Below, in pieces: positions 1 through 5,478 of a stretch of 5,478 bases of DNA. The notes under the pieces are model-generated. The model made no database searches. It was not told the DNA's origin and saw nothing but the letters and a program-made list of their open reading frames with translations. The stretch comes from Desulfobacterales bacterium (GTDB lineage: Bacteria > Desulfobacterota > Desulfobacteria > Desulfobacterales > UBA5852). Position 1 is the stretch's first letter; each line of letters opens with the position of its first letter. The position numbers and the translations under genes are program-made. The stretch lies in the NCBI GenBank assembly GCA_016735415.1, contig JAERRP010000762.1, positions 1-5,478 of the forward strand, in the 5' to 3' direction.

Positions 1-1611
1 ATTGACGCGCAAACTCCCCCGAGCCGGCAAGACGGTGAAGCCTTTCTTCAACAGCTGCGAACCACTTTTGCGCAAATGCCGAATGACATTCCGCTTCTGC
101 TCTTTACGGACCGGATGCAGGACGACGTTTTTGCCCAGGCCAACCGTCAGGTCATTCGGGCTTTCCGCGAGTTGACCGACCGCATTACCCTGCACGAATA
201 TGGTCTTGACCACGAAAAAGCGCGTGAGCTCAATATCAGCGTTTCGCCTACGCTGGTGATTGCACCGGACAAGTACAATATCCGCTGGATCGGGGCCCCC
301 ATGGGTGAAGAGGCGCGGACTTTCATGGAGCTTCTGATTCTGGTGGGTTCAGGCAACAGCAATGTCAGCGATCAGTCCCTGAAGGTTCTGGAGCGGATCG
401 ATTCGCCCCGGAATGTGAAGGTGTTCATCAGTCCGTCCTGCCCTTACTGCCCCCAGGAAGCAGTCAACGGGGCCAAAGCGGCCGTGGCGCGCCCCGACCT
501 GATAGCGCTCGAATTGATCGATATTCAATGCCGGCCCGAAATTGCCCAGCAGTATTCCGCCCACAGCGTGCCCATGGCGTATGCCAACGAAGTCTTGATC
601 GGTCAGGGCGCTCAGGTCGAAGAGGTCTTTATGAGCTCGCTGCAGAAGCTTGAGCCCCAGACGATTTTTATTCCCGATGTGGACGCCGAGGTGGTGGAAA
701 CAGACCTCACCATCATCGGCGGCGGGCCGGCAGGATTGACCGCGGCCATCTATGCGGTTCGCAGCGGCCTTAAAACCGCTCTGGTGGAGGCGGAGGCCCT
801 GGGTGGTCAGGTGGCCACCACGCCGGTTGTCGAAAACTATCCCGGTTTTACCCAGGTGGGCGGTAAGGCCCTGGTGGACATTATGGTCAACCACGCCCTG
901 GAGTATGTACAGATCTTTCAGGGTGAGAAGGTGATCGACATCAAACCAGGGACCCCCCACGAGGTGCAGACCACGCGCCGTAGATTCATGACCAAAACCA
1001 TCCTGCTGGCCACCGGCGCCAGCCACCGGCACCTAGGCGTTCCGGGCGAAACCCGCTTGAGCGGACGCGGGGTCAGCTATTGCGCCACCTGCGACGGCCC
1101 GCTGTTCAAAGATAAAAAGGTCATCATGGTGGGCGGCGGCAACAGCGCTGTGACCGAAGCGCTCCACCTCTATCACATGGGCGTCAATGTCACCCTGGTG
1201 CACCGCCGCGACAAGCTGCGAGCCCAGGAACACCTGATCAGGAACTTGAAAGAATCCGGAATTCCGGTCCTATGGAACACGGAGGTCAAAGATATCCTGG
1301 GCGAAGAACGCGTGAGCGCGGTCGAACTTTTCAACACCCAGACCAGGGAGAATTCCAGCATGCCCGTGGACGGGGTTTTTCTGGCCATCGGGTATACGCC
1401 GGCAGTGGGGCTGGCCACAAAGATCGGCGTGGAACTCACCGAAGAGGGGTACATCGCCCGCGACGCCAAACACCGCACCAACATCCCCGGCATTTACGTT
1501 GCCGGTGACGTGGAAGGCGGCTACAAGCAGATCGTCACCGCCACCGGTATGGGGTCCGAGGCCGCCATGAGCATCTTCGAGGATCTTATCAATCCTTACT
1601 GGCAGAAGTAA
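1..1611 (+). CDS. AhpF-like thioredoxin reductase fusion (5' end missing)
   Basis: FAD- and NAD(P)H-dependent cytoplasmic disulfide reductase that should pass electrons from the flavin to a CATC pair and on to a fused thioredoxin-like CPYC centre. The frame is open to base 1. The ATG at 76 has no Shine-Dalgarno before it and 25 sense codons precede it, so the true start is upstream. Counting from that ATG: residues 1-100 are a thioredoxin fold without CxxC; about 110-195 are a second fold with CPYC (122-125) and a cis-Pro motif SVPMAYAN; 210-505 are the reductase module with GGGPAG (FAD), CATCD (336-340), GGGNSA and HRRDKLR (dinucleotide binding), and AGDVEGG (FAD). Domain order matches AhpF, but the reductase half reads like TrxB, and HRRxxxR is the pattern linked to NADPH preference. 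The physiological acceptor (peroxiredoxin, thioredoxin or other) is not shown by the context. It is convergent with the fur-like gene and overlaps its 3' end by 16 nt. Confidence 0.93.
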   Translation: MDAQTPPSRQDGEAFLQQLRTTFAQMPNDIPLLLFTDRMQDDVFAQANRQVIRAFRELTDRITLHEYGLDHEKARELNISVSPTLVIAPDKYNIRWIGAPMGEEARTFMELLILVGSGNSNVSDQSLKVLERIDSPRNVKVFISPSCPYCPQEAVNGAKAAVARPDLIALELIDIQCRPEIAQQYSAHSVPMAYANEVLIGQGAQVEEVFMSSLQKLEPQTIFIPDVDAEVVETDLTIIGGGPAGLTAAIYAVRSGLKTALVEAEALGGQVATTPVVENYPGFTQVGGKALVDIMVNHALEYVQIFQGEKVIDIKPGTPHEVQTTRRRFMTKTILLATGASHRHLGVPGETRLSGRGVSYCATCDGPLFKDKKVIMVGGGNSAVTEALHLYHMGVNVTLVHRRDKLRAQEHLIRNLKESGIPVLWNTEVKDILGEERVSAVELFNTQTRENSSMPVDGVFLAIGYTPAVGLATKIGVELTEEGYIARDAKHRTNIPGIYVAGDVEGGYKQIVTATGMGSEAAMSIFEDLINPYWQK

Positions 1612-1850
1612 TCCCGCCCGATTGGTCGGGATTTGAATGGCTCGACAACCTCATGGCCCACCAGCAGGTCAAGAATGCGGTAGACCGTTACACGGTTGAT
1701 GGAACTGCTGCGCGCCAGGGTTTTGAATATATCTCCGGCTGAAAGCGGGAAACTGTTGTTGCCAACCACTTCCAATACGCGCAGGCGGTTGGCGTTCGCC
1801 TTCAATCCCACCGCTTTTAACATCTGCTGATAATCGCATTGATGGCACAT
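1596..1850 (-). CDS. Fur/Zur-family regulator lacking its C-terminal domain
   Basis: Fur-family winged-helix DNA-binding protein of 84 residues; family members are usually about 130-150. Visible parts are a short leader MCHQCDY with a CxxC (Cys2, Cys5), then GLKANANRLRVLEVV, PLSAGDIFKTL and the recognition-helix region INRVTVYRILDLL (51-63). The Fur match ends around VVEPF (68-72). The last dozen residues (KSRPIGRDYFCQ) are encoded by the intergenic hairpin and the antisense of the last reductase codons. The dimerisation domain with the His/Cys metal-sensing residues is absent, and no frame beyond the stop can supply it because that DNA is reductase gene. The start ATG at 1850 follows AAGG with a 6-nt spacer, 9 nt after the znuB stop, so it is probably translationally coupled as the last gene of the zinc operon. 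Being in a znu operon suggests zinc sensing (Zur), but the sensing part is missing, so it may be a decaying gene. Confidence 0.82.
   Translation of the reverse strand: MCHQCDYQQMLKAVGLKANANRLRVLEVVGNNSFPLSAGDIFKTLARSSSINRVTVYRILDLLVGHEVVEPFKSRPIGRDYFCQ
1610..1633. terminator. Hairpin between convergent genes, possible weak terminator
   Basis: Immediately after the reductase stop, AATCCCG (1610-1616) is repeated inverted as CGGGATT (1627-1633). A competing tight hairpin, CCCGA-TTGG-TCGGG (1617-1630), lies inside it. Neither strand has a good T-run after the stem (only ATTT on plus), so a Rho-independent terminator is only possible. The same bases are translated on the minus strand as part of the fur-like tail. 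Confidence 0.35.
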
Positions 1851-1859
1851 AGCGAACCT

Positions 1860-2726
1860 TCATTTCGAATTGGCATTGCTCTTTTTTGCTTCCGAACCTA
1901 CCACTTGAGCTTTACTTCTCGGAAGAATATGTATCTGATCAATCAGCAAAGAGATCAAAAAACCAATCCCGGCCACCATGACAATCGAGGCACCTGATGT
2001 GAGGTTATACATGTATGAAAACCAAAGGCCGGTTAAGGTAAACAGGGCTCCCAGCAGACTGGCGCCCACCATCATTTGCAACAGGGATTTAGCGTACTTT
2101 TCAACGATGAACGGCGGTATGGTCAGCAGGGCAATGACCAGAATCAGGCCCACGACCTGAATGACCATCACAATGGTAACCGCCAGCATACCAATCAGCG
2201 AAAAATAGAGCCTTTTGACGGGCACACCCCTGATACGTGCAAATTCTTCGTCGTAGGACAGGGCCAGCAGATCCTTGTAGTAATAAGCTACCGCTATCGT
2301 AATCAAAACACCTAGCGCCAGCATGATCACAAGATCCGACGCAGGAACGGTGAGGATGCTGCCGAACAGATAGCTCATCAGGTCCACATTGTAGCCCGGG
2401 GTCAGGTCGATCAAAATGATGCCGAGGGACATACCCAGTGCCCAGATGACGCCGATGATTGTATCGGCGCGGTGTTTGGACTTCAAGCTTATGGCGGCCA
2501 TCAACATGGCGGCAACGAGAGAAAAACCGATGGTGCCGGGCAGATAAGGCCAGCCGAAATAAAAGGAGAGGCCGATGCCACCATAAGCGGCATGTGCGAT
2601 ACCACCTGAGAGAAACACGATACGGTTAACCACCACAATCGTTCCCATGATGCCGCAGATGACGCTGGCCAGTAAACCGGCAATCAGCGCATTGCGCATA
2701 AATTCAAATTGAAGGGCTTCGATCAT
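1860..2726 (-). CDS. znuB: Zinc/manganese ABC transporter permease (ABC-3 family)
   Basis: Inner-membrane subunit that forms the metal channel of a high-affinity ABC importer. It has 288 residues, normal for the family, with about eight hydrophobic segments near residues 11-33, 40-58, 63-81, 88-107, 129-148, 174-200, 217-238 and 245-263. Family marks include LSGGIAHAAYGGIGL (39-53), the form of the LGD-SHA motif seen in this subgroup, and the cytoplasmic coupling segment YDEEFARIRGVPV (158-170), which should contact the ATPase. LLTIPPFIVEK (200-210) matches the late conserved helix. The C-terminal 20 residues are polar and Lys/Ser rich. The ATG at 2726 lies 1 nt after the ATPase stop, and its ribosome-binding site AAGGGG (2735-2740) is inside the end of that gene, so translation is probably coupled. 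The metal is inferred as zinc from the His-rich binding protein in the same operon; manganese or iron cannot be excluded from this subunit. Confidence 0.93.
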   Translation of the reverse strand: MIEALQFEFMRNALIAGLLASVICGIMGTIVVVNRIVFLSGGIAHAAYGGIGLSFYFGWPYLPGTIGFSLVAAMLMAAISLKSKHRADTIIGVIWALGMSLGIILIDLTPGYNVDLMSYLFGSILTVPASDLVIMLALGVLITIAVAYYYKDLLALSYDEEFARIRGVPVKRLYFSLIGMLAVTIVMVIQVVGLILVIALLTIPPFIVEKYAKSLLQMMVGASLLGALFTLTGLWFSYMYNLTSGASIVMVAGIGFLISLLIDQIHILPRSKAQVVGSEAKKSNANSK

Positions 2727-2727
2727 T

Positions 2728-3507
2728 TTACGACCCCTTATGCTCCTTCAATACCCGATGCGGCAGACCGTGGGCCACCAACTCCACCGGACATACTTCT
2801 CCCGTTGTACAGGGATACATGCTTTCCAGCATTTCGCCGGTGATTTCGGCTTGGGTGTGATAGTGCAGCTGCTTGTTTACGCAGGCCACCGATTTAATAT
2901 AACGGGAAATTACTAAAAGATCATGGCTGACAACCAGAATGCTGATATCGGAATTGAGTTCTTTGAGAAGGTTAAAAAAGTCCGCCTGGCCCTTGGTGTC
3001 GATGCTGGCGGTGGGCTCGTCCAGCAGCAGTAATTTGGGTTTCGTCACCAGGGCCCTGGCAATGAAGATCCGCTGGAGCTGCCCACCGGAGAGTTCTCCG
3101 ATTTTCTTATCGGCATGGGCTGGCATCTCCAGCCGTTCAAGGACTGTAATTGCATCCTGGCGGTTTGAGGCCGATTTCCGCGCCCATCGTTCTTTGGGGG
3201 CGAGCTGGCCCATCAGGACCACATCCATGGCGGTAATGGGAAAGCTGCGGTTGATGTGCACGTCCTGCGGTACATATCCGATATGGTGGGCCGCCTGAAG
3301 CGCCGGCTGTCCCATCACGCGAATGACGCCCCTGTTCGGTTTAAGCAGACCCAGTATCAATTTCAGCAGGGTGGTTTTACCGCCGCCGTTGGGGCCGATC
3401 ATGGCGATAAAATCCTCCGGCCGGATTACGAGGTTCACATCCTGGAGTATGGTTTCTCCGTTATAGGCAAAGGCCACATCGGTTATTTCGACAATCGGCG
3501 TGTTCAC
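2728..3507 (-). CDS. znuC: Zinc ABC transporter ATP-binding protein
   Basis: Cytoplasmic ATPase that powers metal import with the permease and the periplasmic binding protein. From the GTG at 3507 it has 259 residues. Motifs in order: Walker A GPNGGGKT (38-45), Q-loop YVPQD (78-82), signature LSGGQ (139-143), Walker B LLLLDEP (159-165), D-loop SIDTKGQ and the H-loop His195 in SHD. The tail CPVELVAHGLPHRVL (239-253) is typical of ZnuC-like ATPases in this group. The frame stays open upstream to an ATG at 3663, but that would run antiparallel-free through the end of znuA in another frame and adds sequence unlike any ABC ATPase. The GTG has AGGAAAG at a suitable distance and sits 10 nt after the znuA stop, and the family match begins at residue 4 (PIVEITDV). 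All catalytic residues are present, so the subunit should be active. Confidence 0.94.
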   Translation of the reverse strand: MNTPIVEITDVAFAYNGETILQDVNLVIRPEDFIAMIGPNGGGKTTLLKLILGLLKPNRGVIRVMGQPALQAAHHIGYVPQDVHINRSFPITAMDVVLMGQLAPKERWARKSASNRQDAITVLERLEMPAHADKKIGELSGGQLQRIFIARALVTKPKLLLLDEPTASIDTKGQADFFNLLKELNSDISILVVSHDLLVISRYIKSVACVNKQLHYHTQAEITGEMLESMYPCTTGEVCPVELVAHGLPHRVLKEHKGS

Positions 3508-3512
3508 ATTTG

Positions 3513-3519
3513 CTTTCCT
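3513..3519 (-). promoter_or_regulatory. Ribosome-binding site that fixes the znuC GTG start
   Basis: Read on the minus strand, AGGAAAG overlaps the TAG stop of znuA and precedes the GTG start of znuC by 5 nt (8 nt from AGGA). The neighbouring ATG two bases earlier is followed at once by TGA, so it cannot be the start. This supports a GTG start and coupling to znuA. Confidence 0.7.
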
Positions 3520-4393
3520 ATTGCAAGGCTGCTTTGAATTGATCGGCCACGTCGCGAAGGTTGGTGAGCCAATCCTCTGCCAGGGGGTTGGCCAAAGCCA
3601 CCCTACCGCCGATTTCTTTGGCGATAAGCGCGGCGTTTTTAGTGGAAAACTGGGGTTGGACAAAAATCACTTTAACGCCTTTGGCCCTGGCTTGTTCGAT
3701 CAACGCCTGCAACTGGGCGGGTTTGGGGGCCTTGCCTTCGATCTCGATGGGTGCCTGTTTGAGTCCATAAGCCTGGGCAAAATAGCCCCAGGCCGGATGA
3801 AACACCATGAATTGGAGTCCGCGACGGCCCGAAAAGATCGTCTTCAAGTCGTCGTCCAGTTTATCGATTGTGGTCATAAATTGATGATAGTTGGTTTCGT
3901 AAATGCTTCGATGGGCGGGGTCAATTTTCTGCAGGGCATTCAATGTCGTGCGGGCCTGAATTTTCACCAGGGGCGGTGAAAGCCAGATATGAGGATCAAG
4001 CACGCCGCGTTCACGGTGATGGCCCTCATCATCACCATGACGATGGTGAGCCGCCATGGGAATTTTTTCGATACCGTGATCGGTTTGGACCACTTCCATT
4101 TTGGGATTGGCCGCGGCAATTTTTTTTAACCAGGCCTTTTCGAAAGGAACGCCCACGGCGAAATAGATTTGGGCCTTGGAAAGGGCTGCCATCTGGCGGG
4201 GTTTGGGCTCATAGGTGGCGGGACTCGCGCCGGGCGGCACCATGATCTGGACATCAACAAGTTCCTTGCCAATTTGTTGCACAAAATATTTTTGAGGGCC
4301 GATGCTGACAAACGTAGATACCGGATCGGCTGCAAATCCAGATTGGACAAAACATATTGTAAAAACTATAAAAATAATGGTTCTATAAATCAT
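3518..4393 (-). CDS. znuA: Periplasmic zinc-binding protein of ABC importer
   Basis: Solute-binding protein (cluster A-I, ZnuA/TroA type) that captures zinc in the periplasm and delivers it to the permease. From the ATG at 4393 it has 291 residues and starts with a signal peptide: hydrophobic 5-18 and a likely cut after GFAA (residue 22). Family marks are VPPGASPATYEPKPRQM (52-68), DPHIWLSPPLV (133-143), VFHPAWGYFAQAYGL (197-211), IEIEGKAPKPAQL (216-228) and VQPQFS (245-250). A short His-rich loop, with His at 116, 117, 119, 125 and 126, is typical of zinc rather than manganese members. His135 and His199 match known ligands. The first usual ligand His is Ala59 here, and the usual Asp of the DPL motif is Asn269. 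The ATG was chosen because TGGAAT (4401-4406) is 8 nt upstream and the signal peptide starts there; an in-frame ATG at 4474 would add 27 unconvincing residues. First gene of the operon. Confidence 0.92.
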   Translation of the reverse strand: MIYRTIIFIVFTICFVQSGFAADPVSTFVSIGPQKYFVQQIGKELVDVQIMVPPGASPATYEPKPRQMAALSKAQIYFAVGVPFEKAWLKKIAAANPKMEVVQTDHGIEKIPMAAHHRHGDDEGHHRERGVLDPHIWLSPPLVKIQARTTLNALQKIDPAHRSIYETNYHQFMTTIDKLDDDLKTIFSGRRGLQFMVFHPAWGYFAQAYGLKQAPIEIEGKAPKPAQLQALIEQARAKGVKVIFVQPQFSTKNAALIAKEIGGRVALANPLAEDWLTNLRDVADQFKAALQ

Positions 4394-4566
4394 CAGCACG
4401 ATTCCAGATCGCTTGCCATGTCCGGATTTTAAGGCGATCGAAAAATAATCATGCAACTGAATAAAACAACCCATAGCGCCTGTGGGAATGAAAAAGATAG
4501 ATAGATAATTGAACCTGAATGCGCGACTTTTACTCGATCAACCCCGATCTCGTACATCAGGAGTTA

Positions 4567-4610
4567 GTGAAAACCATCGCCATATCCACAGATAGAACTG
4601 ATGTTTTCAC
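4567..4610. repeat. Inverted repeat in the znu leader
   Basis: GTGAAAAC (4567-4574) is repeated inverted as GTTTTCAC (4603-4610). The pairing extends inward by ATC/GAT (4576-4578 with 4600-4602) if C4575 is bulged, leaving a 21-nt loop. It could form a stem in the presumed znuA leader RNA or be a second protein-binding site. It may also be chance in AT-rich DNA. Confidence 0.4.
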
Positions 4611-4625
4611 AATTCCCGATACCGG

Positions 4626-4643
4626 CGATCCAGGATTGGATCG
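4626..4643. repeat. 18-bp inverted repeat beside the operator
   Basis: CGATCCAGGATTGGATCG is a perfect 7-4-7 inverted repeat 12 bp from the 17-bp palindrome, on the znuA side. In RNA it would be a compact hairpin near the 5' end of the presumed leader, where it could stabilise the message. No T-run follows it on the minus strand, so it is not a Rho-independent terminator. Confidence 0.5.
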
Positions 4644-4655
4644 AATTAATTATTA

Positions 4656-4672
4656 ATGCAATGATATTGCAT
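4656..4672. promoter_or_regulatory. Candidate Zur/Fur operator palindrome
   Basis: ATGCAATGATATTGCAT is a perfect palindrome (7-bp arms, 3-bp centre) in the only non-coding region upstream of znuA, 263 nt before its start. Fur-family repressors bind AT-rich palindromes of this size, and a Fur-family gene ends this operon. It lies just downstream of a TATAAC box on the minus strand, so a bound protein would cover the presumed transcription start. Zinc dependence and identity of the binding protein are inferred. Confidence 0.55.
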
Positions 4673-4676
4673 AATG

Positions 4677-4682
4677 GTTATA
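4677..4682 (-). promoter_or_regulatory. Possible -10 box for the znu operon
   Basis: TATAAC on the minus strand matches five of six bases of the TATAAT consensus and would start transcription within the 17-bp palindrome. No good -35 match is found 16-18 bp upstream (CATTTT at 17 bp), so the promoter would be weak or need an activator. Placement relies mainly on the nearby palindrome. Confidence 0.3.
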
Positions 4683-4718
4683 GAATGCGAGCGTTTTATA
4701 AAATGCGTGGATAGATCG

Positions 4719-4759
4719 AAAAGGGCGACAGCGTAAAGGCTGTTTTTTGCGCCTGTCGC
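4719..4759 (-). terminator. Possible terminator after the DUF2786 gene
   Basis: Two bases past the stop codon, the minus strand reads GCGACAG, a 21-nt stretch, then CTGTCGC and CCTTTTC. The 7-bp stem (4725-4731 with 4753-4759) can lengthen by two or three pairs with one bulge. The T-run is only four long, so this is a weak Rho-independent terminator candidate; position right after the stop supports it. Confidence 0.4.
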
Positions 4760-4761
4760 GG

Positions 4762-5478
4762 TCAGGACAGGGGCAGTTTGCGCTTGGAGTTCCGGGACGT
4801 GTGGGTGATGCTGCGGTGGAGGATCATTTTCTCCCCGACCTTAAGGCCGTGGCGGTAGACATCCGGATCCCGGCGGCCGCGGCCCCTTTGGATGCGACTG
4901 GTATGGGGATAGCGTCGGTGGAGATAGGCGCTCAGTCGGGGGTCCGTCTGCCTTATCAGGGCCCGCTCCCGGGGGCGGCAATCCGGGAGTTGTTCCTGTT
5001 CCAGTTTATGGCGAAAGCCTTCAACGACGCCTACGGCAAAGTCGCTTTTCTGGTAGCGCGTCAGACGTTGATTTCTCGTTAGCGCCTGCCAGCGGCGATC
5101 AATGTGCGCCGATACGAATTCGAACACAAAACCCGCCTGGGCCACGTTGGGGGATGTCCCCGATACTTCAAGCACGCGTCCCATCCTGCCCTTGCGGACT
5201 ACGAAAGCCGGAACCCAGATGCACTGCACAAAGTAGAAGTCCTGGATCAGGTTGGCCAGGAAGTAAGCTTCCTTGAAATGGCGCAGGCCCGGCTGGCCCA
5301 TGAAGATGCTGACAAACGACCGGGCGGGGTCGGTCTCCAGGGTGGTGATATGGTGTCGGGCCATCAGTTCATGCGCCTTGAGCATGGCGGCTTCGGCCTC
5401 GTTGGCATTCTGGCTCTGGGCCAGGGCCAGAAGTTTGCGGATCCGCTGCCGCCGGGGACTTTCGTCATGCCCACACCT
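4762..5478 (-). CDS. DUF2786 domain protein (N-terminus missing)
   Basis: Protein of unknown function; 238 residues are visible and the frame is open to the window edge, so the start lies beyond it. Near the edge, RIRKLLALAQS, then NEAEAAMLKAHELMARHHI (visible residues 12-44), matches DUF2786, a helical domain that opens many phage and bacterial proteins. The ATG at 5385 lies inside that domain and is not a plausible start. About residues 55-145 (ending SDFAVGVVEGFRHKLEQEQ) look like the domain that usually follows DUF2786. The tail is basic, with HRRYPHTSRIQRGRGRRD and a final RNSKRKLPLS. No catalytic motif or membrane segment is recognised. It runs in the same direction as the zinc operon, but the 368-nt gap with a terminator-like stem suggests a separate transcript. 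Nucleic-acid binding would fit the basic tail, but this is speculation. Confidence 0.85.
   Translation of the reverse strand, partial: RCGHDESPRRQRIRKLLALAQSQNANEAEAAMLKAHELMARHHITTLETDPARSFVSIFMGQPGLRHFKEAYFLANLIQDFYFVQCIWVPAFVVRKGRMGRVLEVSGTSPNVAQAGFVFEFVSAHIDRRWQALTRNQRLTRYQKSDFAVGVVEGFRHKLEQEQLPDCRPRERALIRQTDPRLSAYLHRRYPHTSRIQRGRGRRDPDVYRHGLKVGEKMILHRSITHTSRNSKRKLPLS

Larger units (their letters stand above)
4394..4761. other. Non-coding promoter and leader region of the zinc operon
   Basis: This 368-nt gap between the DUF2786 gene and znuA is richer in A/T than its neighbours and has no convincing gene. From right to left on the minus strand it holds a possible terminator for the DUF2786 gene, an AT-rich stretch with TTTTATAAAA (4694-4703), a candidate -10 box, a perfect 17-bp palindrome, an 18-bp inverted repeat, a longer imperfect inverted repeat, three GATA tandem copies (4496-4507) and the znuA ribosome-binding site. 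If the promoter is where proposed, the mRNA leader is about 275 nt. Confidence 0.6.

Noticed and set aside
349..1032. 227-residue minus-strand reading frame inside the reductase gene
   Set aside because: It is antisense to a strongly conserved flavoprotein, resembles no family, and is a by-product of GC-rich codon use.
3508..3663. N-terminal extension of the ATPase to an ATG at 3663
   Set aside because: It overlaps the end of znuA in another frame, has no family resemblance, and the GTG at 3507 has a ribosome-binding site and begins at the usual ABC start.
3500..3979. 159-residue plus-strand frame opposite znuA
   Set aside because: It is antisense to a well-supported periplasmic binding protein and has no family features.
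4394..4474. 27-residue N-terminal extension of znuA to the ATG at 4474
   Set aside because: The signal peptide begins at the ATG at 4393, which has a better spaced ribosome-binding site.
4496..4507. Three tandem GATA copies
   Set aside because: Too short to be treated as a repeat element; probably chance in an AT-rich leader.
4691..4706. Near-palindrome around TTTTATAAAA
   Set aside because: AT-rich symmetry of this length is common near promoters; no evidence for a specific binding site beyond that.
4747..5082. 111-residue plus-strand frame opposite the DUF2786 gene
   Set aside because: The minus strand carries the recognisable domain, and the plus frame has no family resemblance or ribosome-binding site.

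Overview
The window is ordinary chromosomal DNA of moderately high GC. It most likely comes from an anaerobic or sulfate-reducing member of the Desulfobacterota (former Deltaproteobacteria). This placement is inferred from family resemblance: an AhpF-like/thioredoxin-reductase fusion, a short-leader Fur protein beginning MCHQCDY, and a ZnuC ending CPVELVAHGLPHRVL. No rRNA, tRNA, CRISPR array or mobile element is visible.

Layout: (1) 1-1611, plus strand, is the 3' part of a flavoprotein disulfide reductase. It joins two N-terminal thioredoxin folds (CPYC centre) to a complete thioredoxin-reductase module (CATC centre); its true start lies before the window. (2) 1596-4393, minus strand, is a tightly packed operon transcribed znuA - znuC - znuB - fur/zur. 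It encodes a periplasmic metal-binding protein with a His-rich loop, an ABC ATPase, a membrane permease and a Fur-family regulator. Gaps are 10, 1 and 9 nt, and the ribosome-binding sites overlap or sit beside the upstream stop codons. (3) 4394-4761 is a 368-nt non-coding region that appears to hold the operon promoter. It contains a perfect 17-bp palindrome placed as an operator would be, two further inverted repeats in the presumed leader, and a possible terminator for the upstream gene. (4) 4762-5478, minus strand, is the 3' part of a DUF2786-domain gene of unknown function that runs off the window.

The likely logic is a high-affinity zinc uptake system with its own Zur-like repressor as the last gene, acting on the palindrome ahead of znuA. 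The main oddity is that the regulator is only 84 residues. It has the winged-helix DNA-binding part but no C-terminal dimerisation/metal-sensing domain, and its last codons are antisense to the end of the reductase gene. Either the regulator was truncated by a deletion that also brought the two genes tail to tail, or it is a minimal DNA-binding protein. The solute-binding protein is also unusual: the first canonical metal-ligand histidine is alanine and the usual late aspartate is asparagine. I found no wholly new system. The points worth following are the truncated regulator, the candidate operator and the altered ligand set.
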